64,000 nt of DNA from JBGCEZ01 sp045106735 (GTDB lineage: Bacteria; Planctomycetota; Phycisphaerae; Phycisphaerales; SM1A02), in NCBI GenBank assembly GCA_045106735.1, contig JBGCEZ010000009.1, positions 62,001-126,000 on the forward strand, in the 5' to 3' direction. The notes under the pieces were generated by a model. That model made no database searches. It was not told the origin of the DNA and was given only the letters and a program-made list of their open reading frames with translations. Below, piece after piece: positions 1 through 9,888 of the stretch (position 1 is its first letter; each line of letters opens with the position of its first letter). The position numbers were made by a program, and so were the translations under genes.

Positions 1-1952
1 GGCTGCGCGGATTGGCTCCGCGGCCGGTTCGCTCGGACATTCCGTCGGCCATGCGCCAGCTCTCCGATGCGGCGATGCGGGCAAAGGCCGGCGGCGGCGA
101 ACCGGCGGCGTTTCTGCTGTCGGAGTTCCGCGCGGGTTCGGCCGACCTCGAAGATGCCTTGCCCGATCTCGCGTTGCCCGCGTCGACGGCGTTGCTCGCC
201 AGTCAGCCGGCCACCGACCTCCGGGCCAACGTGGTCGTGGGCGGCGTGGATCCGATTCGGGCGGTGATTCTTCCCGGGGCGGCCGATGGGTCGGGTCAGA
301 TCACGATTCGGCTGGAACGCCACGGCGACCTTTCTGCCGGCACGTCGCGCGTGCGCATCGACGGCGAAGATCTGCCGGTCATCGAACCGCGCACCGTCAC
401 CTGGCGTCCTGGCCAGGCCGAAGCTTCGCTCGACGTGCTGCTGCCGGTGACCGGGCTCGACGCACGGTCCTTGGCCGTGTCGATCGCGGTCGACGAAGAT
501 CAGCTTCCCATCGACGACCGCCGGGCCATTGTGCTCGAAGTCCGCGAGTCGCTGCGGATCGGCCTCGTGGATCGCGGCGGCTTCGGGACCGACCGCGCCA
601 TCGACCGATTGACCAGCGGGCAGTGGTACGCCCGGGCGCTTCGCCCCGGCGGCGGCGGCCAGCTTGAAGTTGTCGGCCTGGAACCCGCGGCCCTGGTGCC
701 GGCCGACCTCCGCACGATCGACGCATTGATCGTCCCGCGTCCGGACTTGCTCCGCGAAGAGGGCTGGTCGGCGATCGGCGAGTGGACGCAGCGCGGCGGG
801 CTCCTGCTCGTCAGCCCGCCCGAAGAACTCACCGTCCACCAGTGGGCCGACGATTTCCTGGCCACGTTCAACTTGGATTGGCGCATCGACCGCACCGCCC
901 AGGAGCTGGCCGAGGCCGTGCCGCTGGCCACGCCGCGCGGCGTGCCGTCGGTGTTCACGATGCTGGCCGGCGAACTGGAAGACCTCGTCCGCCCCGTGCT
1001 CACCACCCGCCGGCTCGACATCGAAGTCGACGGTTCGGCCGAAGCGCTGCTGACGATGGAAGACGGCCGGCCGCTGATGCTGACCGGATGGACAAATGCC
1101 GACTCACCCGCCGTCGCGACGATCGCGGGATCGGGTCCGGCCGGGGCCGGAGCCGGAAGTGGGTCCGGAAGTGGAGCGGGCCCCAGTGACGCCAACCCGA
1201 ACGCCGACCCGAGCGCCAACCCGAACCTCACCACGCCCAGCGGTCGCGGGCTGATTGCCTTGCTGTCGACCGCCCCGTCGCTCGAGTGGACGAACTTGCC
1301 GACGAAGCCGCTGATGGTGCCGCTGGTGCAGGAGTTCGTGCGGGAAGGCCTCGGCCAGGTCCGCCGCGACGCGGTGATTCGCACCGGTGATCGGCCGACG
1401 CTCGCCCGCTTCCCCGCCGCCGACCAACTCATCACGCCCAACGATGCGACCCTGGCCATCACCAGCGATGGACGGCCCGCGGATCCCCTGCCCGCCCCTG
1501 GCCTGTACCGCGTCCGCGATGCGGCCGGGACCGAACTCGGCACCTTCGCCGCGGTGATTGATCCCGCCGGCAGCCGAACGGAAACGCAGGCGGCCGATGC
1601 GGTGCAGAGCTGGCTGGCCCGCAGTGGAGCGTGGACGACGTTTGACGCCGACAATCCGGCCGCGGCCCTCCGTCGCTCGGGCGCGGCCACCGGACTGGCC
1701 ACCGCCATCTTGCTCATCTTGCTCCTGCTGCTCGTGGCCGAAACGCTGCTGGGCCGGCTCTTCAGCCGGGCGTCCCGCAACGCGTCGGGCGACCGCGCGT
1801 CGTCCGCCGGCGGCCGTGGCCGCGGTGACGGTTCGATTCTGCCGACGCTGAACCTGCAGACCGTCGGTGGCGGCGGCGCGGGTGGCGGCCGCGGTTCTGG
1901 AATTGGTTCTGGCCGAGGTTCTGGCCGAGGTCCGGGCGGAGGTCGTCGATGA
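1..1952 (+). CDS. BatA-like membrane protein of a vWA operon (5' end outside window)
   Basis: The reading frame is open at the left edge, so the N-terminus is missing; about 650 residues are visible. Most of the visible part is a predicted extracytoplasmic beta-rich region that handles pairs of statements such as ATDLRANV and GQITIRLERHG, in the style of CARDB-like domains in planctomycete BatA-like proteins. One transmembrane helix lies near the end (about 1690-1770, very rich in Leu and Ile), followed by a Gly/Arg/Ser-rich tail. A Gly/Ser/Pro/Asn-rich linker sits at 1130-1240. The stop overlaps the next start as ATGA at 1949-1952, so the two genes are translationally coupled. In known planctomycete operons of this kind the missing N-terminus carries a two-helix BatA domain; that is inference here. 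Function unknown, probably cell-envelope related. Confidence 0.75.
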   Translation, partial: LRGLAPRPVRSDIPSAMRQLSDAAMRAKAGGGEPAAFLLSEFRAGSADLEDALPDLALPASTALLASQPATDLRANVVVGGVDPIRAVILPGAADGSGQITIRLERHGDLSAGTSRVRIDGEDLPVIEPRTVTWRPGQAEASLDVLLPVTGLDARSLAVSIAVDEDQLPIDDRRAIVLEVRESLRIGLVDRGGFGTDRAIDRLTSGQWYARALRPGGGGQLEVVGLEPAALVPADLRTIDALIVPRPDLLREEGWSAIGEWTQRGGLLLVSPPEELTVHQWADDFLATFNLDWRIDRTAQELAEAVPLATPRGVPSVFTMLAGELEDLVRPVLTTRRLDIEVDGSAEALLTMEDGRPLMLTGWTNADSPAVATIAGSGPAGAGAGSGSGSGAGPSDANPNADPSANPNLTTPSGRGLIALLSTAPSLEWTNLPTKPLMVPLVQEFVREGLGQVRRDAVIRTGDRPTLARFPAADQLITPNDATLAITSDGRPADPLPAPGLYRVRDAAGTELGTFAAVIDPAGSRTETQAADAVQSWLARSGAWTTFDADNPAAALRRSGAATGLATAILLILLLLLVAETLLGRLFSRASRNASGDRASSAGGRGRGDGSILPTLNLQTVGGGGAGGGRGSGIGSGRGSGRGPGGGRR

Positions 1953-4429
1953 ACTCGCCCCTGGTTCGCTGGTTGCTTGACCTGGATCTGCTGCCGGAGG
2001 ATGCCGGCCCGCTCCGCCTCGCGTGGGAACGCGGGTTGCCGGCGTGGATGTGGCTGCTGATCGTGCTCGGGGCGGCGGCCCTCGCGTGGATCGCGTACCG
2101 GCGCATGGCCGGGCCACGCACCTGGCGGGCCGGACTCGCCGGACTGCGCACCCTGACGATTCTGCTGGTGATTGCATTGCTCGCCGGTCCGCAAGCTGAA
2201 CTTCCGCGCGTGGACATCGAGCGCGATTGGTTGCTCGTGCTGGTGGACCGCAGCCGTTCGATGACGATTGCCGACGCCGATGCACTGGCCGTCGGTGCCG
2301 ATACCGGGGCAGGTTCGACCGTCGCCGGCGCGGCGGGGTCCGACCCGCTCCGCCGCACCCGCGACCAACAGGCCCGCGATGCATTTGCCGCCGCGGCCGA
2401 CGAGCTGCAGGCCGTCGCCGACGAAAAGGACATTCGTTGGTTCGGCTTCCATGAGGGCGTGTTCACCCTGCAGGCCACGGCCGATGGGGGTGCATCGGGG
2501 TCATCGAACGCGGCTGCTTCGGATGCCGCGAACTCCGCGAACCTCGCGAACTCCGCGAATGCCGCGAACTCCGCCGGCCCCCAGCCGGACGCCCTGCCGA
2601 TCATCCCTTCGTTCGGGCCAGCCAGCGGCAGCCGCACCGACATCGGCCGCGCGATCGATCAATCCCTGCAACGAGCCGGCGGCCGGCCGATCAGCGCGGT
2701 GCTCTTGCTCAGCGACGGCCGCTCAACGCGCACGGTTGATCCGGCGATCGCCCGGCGGCTGCGGGCCGATGGCGTGCAACTCTTCACCGTCCCGCTCGGA
2801 GCCGCTGAGCCGATCGGCGACCTGTCCGTCGGCCGGTTGGATGCCCCGAGCCGTGCGTTCGTCCGCGACAAGGTGCCGGTCCGGGTCGACCTGGAACGGC
2901 TGGGTCCGGCCCTGCAAGACTCCGGTGCGACCGTCCGCTTGATCGACGAATCCACCGGTGAGGAACTGGCCAGCGAACGACTCGAGGCGGGCAGCGATCG
3001 CGATCGCCTCACGCTCGTGGCCGAGCCTGAAGTGGCCGGCGAAACAAGTTGGTCGGTGGTCATCGAGCCGGATCGCCCGGACCTCGTGCCCGACAACAAC
3101 CGCATCGCGTTTCCGGTCGAGCTCATTGACCGCGAGATGCGGGTGCTCTTCGTCGACGGCTATCCGCGCTGGGAATACCGCTACCTCAAGAACCTGCTGA
3201 TCCGCGAGGCGTCGATCGAGTCGTCGAACTTCCTGGTCACCGCCGACCGCGACTTTGCCCAGGAAGGCAATGCCCCGATCACGCGGCTTCCTCGTTCGAT
3301 GGAAGAGTTCGAACCCTTTGACGTCATGGTCATTGGCGACGTGCCGGCCGGCTTCTTCTCGCCCGAGCAGATGGAACTGATGCGCGACCATGTGGCCGAA
3401 AGCGGCGCGGGCGTGCTGTGGATCGGCGGCCCCGAGTCCATGCCGAGCACCTACGCCGACAGCGTGCTCGCCGACCTCATGCCGTTCCGCGGCGGACTGC
3501 GGCTTCCGGCCATCGGTTCGCCGGTGACGATGCAGCCCACGCCGCTGGCCGAACGCCTGGGCGTGTTGCAGTTGGTCATCGGCGACGAACAGGGCTGGCC
3601 CGAGGCACTCATCGATCCGTCCACCGGGTGGTCGCAGCTCTACTACGCCCAGCGCATCGGACTCGACCAGATGAAGCCGACGGCCGAAGCGCTGGCCACC
3701 ACGGTGCAGACCTTCGACGGTGCGCCGCTGCCGCTGCTCATGTCGATGCGGTTCGGCGCTGGCCAATCGATCTACGTGGCCACCGACGAGATTTGGCGAT
3801 GGCGCTACGGCCGCGGCGAACTGCTGCCCGACCAGTTCTGGATCCAGATGGTCCGCATGCTGGCCCGTGAGCGGCTGGCCGCGAGCGGCGTGCGTGCGGT
3901 CCTGAACGCGAATCCCTCGCGCGGGCAGACCGGCCGTCCGGTGCGCCTCAGCCTGCGGGTGCTGGACGCCCAGTTGACCGACGAACGCCGTTCGAGCGTG
4001 GCGGCGGAGATCGTGGACGCCGATGGGCAGGTCCGCAGCCGGGCCGAACTCGTGCGGGACGGCGATTCGGGCGACGCCTTTGCGACGACCTGGATTCCGG
4101 ATGCCGCCGGCGAATACACCGTGCGAATCAGCGAGCGAGCCTTCGACGGCCTCGGTCTGGCCGCCGCGGTTTCGATCCGCGAACCGGCCGACGAGTTGCT
4201 CCAGCCCGAGACCGACCACGACCTGCTGGCCCGGCTCGCCTCGGAAACCGGCGGCCGCGTGGTGGCGCCGGATGAGCTTGGGGCGACCCTTGAGACCCTG
4301 CCGAACCGCCAGGTGCGGACGGAAAACCCCCTCCGAGAGTCGATCTGGGACACGCCGCTGGCGTTCCTGCTGCTGCTGCTGCTCCTGGGCCTGGAGTGGG
4401 CCGGCCGCCGCATGCTGCGGCTGGCGTGA
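1949..4429 (+). CDS. vWA and glutamine-amidotransferase-like membrane protein
   Basis: 826 residues. Two N-terminal membrane helices (about residues 30-50 and 66-82) are followed by a von Willebrand A domain. Its metal-site motif reads VDRSRSM, and the second acidic strand reads AVLLLSDGRS. An Asn/Ala/Ser-rich low-complexity insert lies inside it (2510-2580). A second domain around residues 395-520 (RVLFVDGYPRWEYRYL, then VLWIGGPESM) resembles the GATase1-like fold found after vWA domains in planctomycete proteins; the catalytic Cys of true amidotransferases is not evident. A last membrane helix rich in Leu ends the protein at about 4360-4420. The gene overlaps the upstream gene by four bases. 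The family is usually found near MoxR-type AAA ATPases; none is visible in this window, but the operon begins outside it. Function unknown. Confidence 0.85.
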   Translation: MNSPLVRWLLDLDLLPEDAGPLRLAWERGLPAWMWLLIVLGAAALAWIAYRRMAGPRTWRAGLAGLRTLTILLVIALLAGPQAELPRVDIERDWLLVLVDRSRSMTIADADALAVGADTGAGSTVAGAAGSDPLRRTRDQQARDAFAAAADELQAVADEKDIRWFGFHEGVFTLQATADGGASGSSNAAASDAANSANLANSANAANSAGPQPDALPIIPSFGPASGSRTDIGRAIDQSLQRAGGRPISAVLLLSDGRSTRTVDPAIARRLRADGVQLFTVPLGAAEPIGDLSVGRLDAPSRAFVRDKVPVRVDLERLGPALQDSGATVRLIDESTGEELASERLEAGSDRDRLTLVAEPEVAGETSWSVVIEPDRPDLVPDNNRIAFPVELIDREMRVLFVDGYPRWEYRYLKNLLIREASIESSNFLVTADRDFAQEGNAPITRLPRSMEEFEPFDVMVIGDVPAGFFSPEQMELMRDHVAESGAGVLWIGGPESMPSTYADSVLADLMPFRGGLRLPAIGSPVTMQPTPLAERLGVLQLVIGDEQGWPEALIDPSTGWSQLYYAQRIGLDQMKPTAEALATTVQTFDGAPLPLLMSMRFGAGQSIYVATDEIWRWRYGRGELLPDQFWIQMVRMLARERLAASGVRAVLNANPSRGQTGRPVRLSLRVLDAQLTDERRSSVAAEIVDADGQVRSRAELVRDGDSGDAFATTWIPDAAGEYTVRISERAFDGLGLAAAVSIREPADELLQPETDHDLLARLASETGGRVVAPDELGATLETLPNRQVRTENPLRESIWDTPLAFLLLLLLLGLEWAGRRMLRLA

Positions 4430-4471
4430 TTGCGTCGCAGGGGGCGTGCGAGCGGGATCGGGACCGTTGTG

Positions 4472-4487
4472 GCGGCCGCGCGGCCGC
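4472..4487. repeat. 16-bp perfect palindrome GCGGCCGCGCGGCCGC
   Basis: A perfect dyad in the 273-bp gap after the vWA gene. It could form a GC hairpin after the upstream stop or serve as a protein site, but no T-run follows, so a simple intrinsic terminator is not supported. Confidence 0.5.
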
Positions 4488-4516
4488 TTGTGCCCCCGAT
4501 TCGCGGTGAATATACC
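4488..4516 (+). promoter_or_regulatory. Candidate sigma70-like promoter
   Basis: TTGTGC at 4488-4493 and TATACC at 4511-4516 are separated by exactly 17 bases, upstream of the 1394-aa coiled-coil gene in the only sizeable gap of this operon. The match is 3/6 at -35 and 4/6 at -10. The local sequence is AT-richer than its surroundings. It would allow separate expression of the downstream genes. Pattern only; chance is not excluded. Confidence 0.3.
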
Positions 4517-4702
4517 GATCAGAATGCGAACAACGGGCAAGAGCGACGTTGTGCATCCTCCAGGATCGGAAACCTGCCGATATTCACGATTGGCGGTGTG
4601 ATTCGGGCTGCGAGCAGCGTTGAATCATTGAGGACGCTTGGTGCCAGGCTTGCCGCCGCCGCGCGGGTCGCCACCGGTACGACCATTCGGAGATCCACCC
4701 CC

Positions 4703-7700
4703 ATGAGCAGCATCGGCGTCGTCATCGGCCATCTCGAACGGCTTCGCGCCGTGACCCGGCGGCTGCTCGTTCTGCGGGGCGTGGCGATCGTGGCCGCGGG
4801 CCTCATCGCCGGGGTCGTCGGCCTTGCCGTGCTCGACTGGTTCTTCCGCTTCCCGTCGCCGGTGCGGGTGGTCACGCTGCTGATGCTGCTCGCCGCCGCC
4901 GCGTGGCTCGCCTTCCGGCACCTGCGTCCGGCCCTCAACTACCGCCCGACCATGGTCGACCTCGCCCTGCGGGTCGAGTCGGCCCGTCCTGATCTTGCCG
5001 GCCGCCTGGCCTCCGGCGTCGAGTTCGTCGAACGCGGCGAGGCGGAGCGCAACCCGCTCGCCGGGCTGGCCATTGATCGCCTGGCCGCCCTCGTCCAAAC
5101 GGACTTCGGCCGCCGCGTTGAATCGCGCCCGTTGCTCCGGGCCGGCGGCATGGTCGGCGCACTGCTCGCGCTGGTCGTTGTTGCCCTCGTGATCGCCCCC
5201 GCGTTCGTCACCACCGGCGCCGCCCGCGTGCTCGCCCCCTGGTCCGGTGCGGCGTGGCCGGCCCAGACCGCGGTTGCGTCCCTCATGACCGATGTCCTCG
5301 GAGATCCCGGCGTGCACCCGCGTGGCGAGGTCTTGCCGCTGCGGGCCCGCAACCTCACCGACGACGGCACCGACCAGCCGGTCGAGGCCAACTACCGCGT
5401 CCAGCGCGACGGCCGGTTCGGCCGCTGGGAGCAGGCCACCCTCTCGCACCAGGGCGACGGCATCCACGAGCGTCTCGTCGACGGTGACGCAGAAGCCGTC
5501 GACGTGTGGTTCGCCACCCGCGACGCCCGCACCGAAGTGGAACGCATCGACCTGGTGCCGCCGCCGGCGATCCAGCGAGCGAGCTTGCGGATCGCGCCGC
5601 CGGCGTACGCCGATGGACTCATCGCGCCGATCGAGGCCGAAATGGGTCCGGGCATCGACGACCGGGCCCGCGTGGCCGAAGCGGCCCTGGCCGGTTCGAC
5701 CGCGACGCTCGCGTTCACCTTCAACAAGCCGATCAACCCGCCGGCGTCGGCGCTGGTTGACTCGGTGGGCATGGCCCAATGGCAGGCCGAGACGTTCGGC
5801 TTGGACCCGGCCGCCGTGACCATCGCCCAGAACGCCGACGATGCTGCCCAGTGGACGGCCACCTGGACGATCGCCGAGTCGTTGGTCTTTGCTCCGGAGC
5901 CGCGCGACGGCTTTGGACTGGGGCCGCGCGAACCGATTCGCTACGTCATCGAGTCGGTGGACGACGCCCTCCCGCGGACCGCGGTGCTGACGCCCGAGCG
6001 CGATGACCGAGCGCTGGCCGGCGCGGTGCTCGACGTGCACGTCGAGGCGACCGACGACGTGGGGCTGCAGCGCATTGGCATCGACCTGCAAGTGGAACGT
6101 CCGGGCGGCGATCCGATTCCGCTGGAACTGTCGTCCGATGCGGCAGAATTGCTGGTGCGGACGACGGACCCGGTGCTCCGCGACGAGATTTCGTCGCCGC
6201 TGGATCTCGGCGCGTTCGGCCTGAACGCCGGCGACGTGCTGCTGATTCGCGCGGTGGCGCAAGATGTGTACGACCCGGCGGATGCTCGGCCGGCGGCCTA
6301 CAGCCCGGCCCGGCGAATCCGCATCATCAACGAAACGGACTTTGCCACGCTGATGCGCCGCGAACTGTCGCGCATTCGGCAGGAGGCGATCCGACTTGAC
6401 GTGCGTCAGGCGGAGCTGCAGGAAGAGCTCGCCCGCGGCGGCGACGCCGGTGAAACCGCGCGGGCCCAGGCCGAGATCGCCGAGCGGGTCGCGGCCCAGC
6501 GCGAATCGGTGGCCGACGTCGCCGAGCGCGTGCGGGCGAACGACCTGGACGACGAACAACTCGGCGAGCTGCTGCGGCAGTCGGGCGACCTGCTCGACTA
6601 CGCCGGCCGGGCGGCCAACCGAGCGCTCGACTCGCTGGAGAACCTGGCCGAGGCGGAAGCCGCGGCCGGCGAACTGGTGCAACGCGAGCGCGGCGGTGCG
6701 GCAGGTGAGCAGTCCATTCGCGGCTTGGAGCTGCCCGACGCAGAATCGCTCGATGGCGAGCGGCGTGAGCCGGGTGGGTCGGGCGAGCCGGGCGAGCAGC
6801 CGAGCGGCCAGCCCTCGGGCGAGCAGCCGAGCGGTCAGCCGTCGGGCGAGCAGCCAAGTGGTCAGCCGTCCGGCGAACAGCCAAGCGGTCAGCCGTCGGG
6901 CGAGCAGCCGAGCGGTCAGCCGTCCGGCGAGCAGCCGAGTGGTCAGCCGTCGGGCGAGCAGCCGAGCGGTCAGCCGTCGGGCGAACAGCCCAGCGGTCAG
7001 CCTTCGGGCGAGCAGCCGAGCGGTCAGCCGTCGGGCGAACAGCCCAGCGGTCAGCCGTCCGGCGAACAGCCGAGTGGCCAGCCGTCGGGTGAACAGCCGA
7101 GCGGTCAACCCTCGGGCGAGCAGCCGAGCGGTCAGCCTTCTGGTGAACAGCCGAGCGGTCAGCCGTCGGGCGAACAGCCAAGCGGCCAGCCCTCGGGCGA
7201 ACAACCCTCCGGCGACGAAGCCACCACCCCCGAACAGGCCGTGGCCGAAGCGCGGGAAGCCGCCCGCCGTTCCGCGGAAGCGCAGCAGGAAGTTCGCGAC
7301 GAACTCGGCGACCTCATTCGCCTGCTCGACCGCGACGAGGACACATGGCTGGTTCGCCAGCAACTCCAGCGCATCCTGGACGAGCAGCAGGAGCTTGAAG
7401 GACGCACCGGCGACGTGGCCGATGACCTGATCGGTCGCGGGGCCGACGAACTCACCCGCGCCGAGCGCGGCGTGCTCGAAGACATCGCCGACGACCAGTC
7501 CGCCCTGGCCGAGAGCTTTGATCGCCTGATCGAGGAGATGCGTCGTCGTTCGGACGCGATGCAGGAAGCCGATCAGCAAGCGGCCGATGGGCTCGAAGCC
7601 GCAGCCGACGAAGGCGAAACCCGCGGTGCCTCGCGGGCCATGCGGGAAGCGGCGGAGGCCACGCAAGAGAACCAGCTCCAGAACGCCGCCCAGCGTCAGG

Positions 7701-8887
7701 CCCGGGCCCGTGAAGCGCTCGAGCAAATGCAGGACGCCCTCGAAGAAGCCGGCGGCGTGCGGACCGAAGAACTCTTGCGACAGCTCGACAGCCTCGAACA
7801 GTCGCTGGATCGCCTGATCGCGGTGCAAGAACGCGAACTGACCCTGCTCGCCCGGGCCGAAGACGCCCCCGATGTCGCCGAAGCTTTGGCCGAGCGTGGC
7901 CGGGCCATGATTCGCCAGGAGCGCAACACCGCGGCCACCGCCCAACAGGCTCGCGCCGCCGGCCAGGACGTGGCCCGGATCGCGCGGACCATCGACCGGG
8001 CGCGCGATGCCCAGACCGGCGCGATCTCGGCCTTGCGGGCCGCCCCGCCGGAAGTGGACGACGCCCGGGACGGCGAAGAGCGGTCCCTTGCCCGGCTCCG
8101 TGAAGCGCGCGACCTCGTCCGGGAAGCGGAAGAGGAAGCCGAAGAGGACCAGGCAGCCGAAGAGCGCCGCCAACTCATCCAGGCGTATCGCGATCTGCTG
8201 GAACGGCAGATCATCATTCGCGCGTCCACGCAGGAACTGCTGCCGCAGACGCCGCTGAACCGCCGTGGACGTCAGACGGCCCGGCGATTGGGCAACGACC
8301 AGGAAACGATCCGCGTCGGTCTTGAACAGGTCGCCGCGGACACCGAAGGTCTGGCCGACAGCATTGTGTTCAGCTACGTCCACGAACAGCTCGACGTGTG
8401 GACGCAACAAGTCCGCGACGATCTCTACGAAGCAACGGTCGACTCGACGGTCGCGCGACGGCAACTTCGCATCGCCGACGCGATCCGCCGCCAGATCGAC
8501 GCGCTCGAAGCGCTCAACGCCGCCCAGCAAGAGTTCGCCGAGGAATCGCAGGCCGCACCACCCGACGGTGGCGGCGGCGGTCAGTCTGGCGGCGGTCCGC
8601 AGCCATTGCTTCCGCCGATGGTCGAACTCGTCCGACTCCGAGGTCTGCAGGAAGCGATCTACGAAGAGACGCGGGCGGTGGACGAGGCGACGGACCTCGA
8701 CCCGGCTCGCCGGGCCGGCATCGTCGAAGACCTCACCCGTCAGCAGGCGGACGTCCTCGAGTTGGCCGAGCGCATGCAAGAACAATTGATGCAGGAGCAA
8801 GGTGGCGGCGGCGGTCAGCCCGCGGCGCCCACCCCTCCCGCTCCCCCGTCGAACGATCCCGCCCCGTCCCCGGAGACGAGCCCATGA
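4703..8887 (+). CDS. Giant membrane-anchored coiled-coil protein (DUF4175-like)
   Basis: 1394 residues from ATG 4703. The frame is open back to 4430, but the N-terminal membrane helix begins shortly after this Met and the upstream codons look non-coding. Three membrane helices lie within the first ~180 residues. About 300 residues of beta-rich extracytoplasmic sequence follow. After that come long alanine/glutamate/arginine coiled-coil stretches on both sides of a repeat region (fifteen GEQPSGQPS units, 6791-7195). The C-terminus is Gly- and Pro-rich. Overall organisation resembles the DUF4175-like proteins encoded beside vWA genes; the match is by architecture and not by a search. The stop overlaps the next start (ATGA at 8884-8887). 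Possibly a structural or scaffolding envelope protein; function unknown. Confidence 0.8.
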   Translation: MSSIGVVIGHLERLRAVTRRLLVLRGVAIVAAGLIAGVVGLAVLDWFFRFPSPVRVVTLLMLLAAAAWLAFRHLRPALNYRPTMVDLALRVESARPDLAGRLASGVEFVERGEAERNPLAGLAIDRLAALVQTDFGRRVESRPLLRAGGMVGALLALVVVALVIAPAFVTTGAARVLAPWSGAAWPAQTAVASLMTDVLGDPGVHPRGEVLPLRARNLTDDGTDQPVEANYRVQRDGRFGRWEQATLSHQGDGIHERLVDGDAEAVDVWFATRDARTEVERIDLVPPPAIQRASLRIAPPAYADGLIAPIEAEMGPGIDDRARVAEAALAGSTATLAFTFNKPINPPASALVDSVGMAQWQAETFGLDPAAVTIAQNADDAAQWTATWTIAESLVFAPEPRDGFGLGPREPIRYVIESVDDALPRTAVLTPERDDRALAGAVLDVHVEATDDVGLQRIGIDLQVERPGGDPIPLELSSDAAELLVRTTDPVLRDEISSPLDLGAFGLNAGDVLLIRAVAQDVYDPADARPAAYSPARRIRIINETDFATLMRRELSRIRQEAIRLDVRQAELQEELARGGDAGETARAQAEIAERVAAQRESVADVAERVRANDLDDEQLGELLRQSGDLLDYAGRAANRALDSLENLAEAEAAAGELVQRERGGAAGEQSIRGLELPDAESLDGERREPGGSGEPGEQPSGQPSGEQPSGQPSGEQPSGQPSGEQPSGQPSGEQPSGQPSGEQPSGQPSGEQPSGQPSGEQPSGQPSGEQPSGQPSGEQPSGQPSGEQPSGQPSGEQPSGQPSGEQPSGQPSGEQPSGQPSGEQPSGQPSGEQPSGDEATTPEQAVAEAREAARRSAEAQQEVRDELGDLIRLLDRDEDTWLVRQQLQRILDEQQELEGRTGDVADDLIGRGADELTRAERGVLEDIADDQSALAESFDRLIEEMRRRSDAMQEADQQAADGLEAAADEGETRGASRAMREAAEATQENQLQNAAQRQARAREALEQMQDALEEAGGVRTEELLRQLDSLEQSLDRLIAVQERELTLLARAEDAPDVAEALAERGRAMIRQERNTAATAQQARAAGQDVARIARTIDRARDAQTGAISALRAAPPEVDDARDGEERSLARLREARDLVREAEEEAEEDQAAEERRQLIQAYRDLLERQIIIRASTQELLPQTPLNRRGRQTARRLGNDQETIRVGLEQVAADTEGLADSIVFSYVHEQLDVWTQQVRDDLYEATVDSTVARRQLRIADAIRRQIDALEALNAAQQEFAEESQAAPPDGGGGGQSGGGPQPLLPPMVELVRLRGLQEAIYEETRAVDEATDLDPARRAGIVEDLTRQQADVLELAERMQEQLMQEQGGGGGQPAAPTPPAPPSNDPAPSPETSP
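6791..7195 (+). repeat. Fifteen 27-bp in-frame tandem repeats (GEQPSGQPS)
   Basis: Fifteen 27-bp units encode the nonapeptide GEQPSGQPS without any break in frame, and a sixteenth partial unit follows. Third-codon positions vary between units (gag/gaa, tcg/tcc, ggt/ggc, ccg/cca) while the protein is unchanged, which indicates selection on the peptide after expansion. It is a hydrophilic spacer between two coiled-coil regions. Confidence 0.95.
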
Positions 8888-9888
8888 TGCTGACTGCATC
8901 CCGTTCACGCCGTTCACCGCGTTCGTCGCGTTCACCGCGCCCATCACGTTCGATGTCGCCCGCGGTTGCCCGCGTTCTGGCTGCTACCGTCGTGCTCGCC
9001 GCCGCTTCCACCGGCGCGGCGTCGGCCTGGCAAGATGCGCCGCCGGTCACGCCGCCTCCGGCCGCGGACGCTCCGGCCGAGTCGCAAGCCGAGCCCGACG
9101 CCAAGGCCGAAGCCAAGCCGCAAGCCAAGCAGGAAACCCCGGCCAAGCCGGCCGAAGCCGACCCCAAGCCCGCTGATCCGCCGGCCAAGAGCGATGCGCC
9201 CGCGGACGCCCCGGCCGATCCTCCCGCCGCCGCGCCCAAGAAGACCGCCCCGCCGTCGCTCGACGACCTCCTCGGGATCGGCGGATCCGACGACGCGGAT
9301 GCCGATGCAGACGCCGCCGCCGGCCCCTCCGGCGATGCCGCATCCAGTGACGATGCGGCCAACCCGGAAGACGCCGCCTTCGACCAGCGTTTGGCCGGTG
9401 AAGCCCCCGCCGATCCGCTCGTCAAAGCCCTCGACGGCATGCGGCTCGCCTCGTCCCGGCTGCTCGATCGCAAGACCGATCTCACGACGCAGCGCACCCA
9501 AGAGGATGTGCTCCGCCGGCTCGACCAGCTCATTGACGCGGCCAAGAACCAGCAACAGCAGCAATCCCAACAACAGCAACAGCAGCAACAACAACAGCAG
9601 CAGAACCCCGGGCAGCAGCAGTCGGGTCAGCAGCAACAAGCGCAGCCAGGCCAAGCCGAAGCGGCCCAAGGCGAAGACGACCAGCAGTCTGGCGACGACA
9701 ACCAGGTGCCCTTCGCCGACGGCCAACGGAACGAGATTCTGCAAGAGTCGCGGTCCGAGTGGGGCTCGCTCCCCGAACGCGTTCGCCAGATGTTGCTCCA
9801 AGGTTCGCGCGAGCACGTCAGCAGCATCTACGAGCAGATGACCCGGGCCTACTACCGCAGCCTGGCCGAGGAAGGTTCGAACCCGTGA
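8884..9888 (+). CDS. Exported Gln-rich low-complexity protein
   Basis: 334 residues from ATG 8884; ATG 8887 and ATG 8953 are alternatives. An arginine/serine-rich N-terminus leads into a hydrophobic stretch (VARVLAATVVLAAASTG) that looks like a Sec signal peptide ending near AASAWQ. About 120 residues rich in Pro, Ala, Lys and Asp follow. A helical segment comes next, then a polyglutamine tract (about 9549-9660). The C-terminal ~60 residues are ordinary sequence (RNEILQESRSEWGSLPERVRQMLLQG) and are probably the conserved part. It overlaps both neighbours by four or one bases (ATGA; TGATG), so it is firmly in the operon. I do not recognise a family beyond small exported proteins seen in such planctomycete clusters. 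Confidence 0.8.
   Translation: MMLTASRSRRSPRSSRSPRPSRSMSPAVARVLAATVVLAAASTGAASAWQDAPPVTPPPAADAPAESQAEPDAKAEAKPQAKQETPAKPAEADPKPADPPAKSDAPADAPADPPAAAPKKTAPPSLDDLLGIGGSDDADADADAAAGPSGDAASSDDAANPEDAAFDQRLAGEAPADPLVKALDGMRLASSRLLDRKTDLTTQRTQEDVLRRLDQLIDAAKNQQQQQSQQQQQQQQQQQQNPGQQQSGQQQQAQPGQAEAAQGEDDQQSGDDNQVPFADGQRNEILQESRSEWGSLPERVRQMLLQGSREHVSSIYEQMTRAYYRSLAEEGSNP
9549..9660 (+). repeat. Polyglutamine-coding CAG/CAA tract
   Basis: Near-continuous CAG and CAA codons encode Gln runs interrupted by Ser, Asn-Pro-Gly and Ala. The mixing of CAA with CAG suggests an old tract kept at the protein level. Confidence 0.9.

Noticed and set aside
500..2452. 650-codon minus-strand frame across the BatA/vWA junction
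   Set aside because: Arg/Pro/Ser-rich shadow spanning two real genes that overlap as ATGA.
6791..7195. 27-bp repeats as a CRISPR array
   Set aside because: Units are contiguous with no spacers and lie inside a coding frame.
4625..8947. 1440-codon minus-strand open frame opposite the coiled-coil gene
   Set aside because: It mirrors the plus-strand gene; GC-rich third positions and the 27-bp repeats keep the opposite strand open. It has no recognisable protein motif and no start context.
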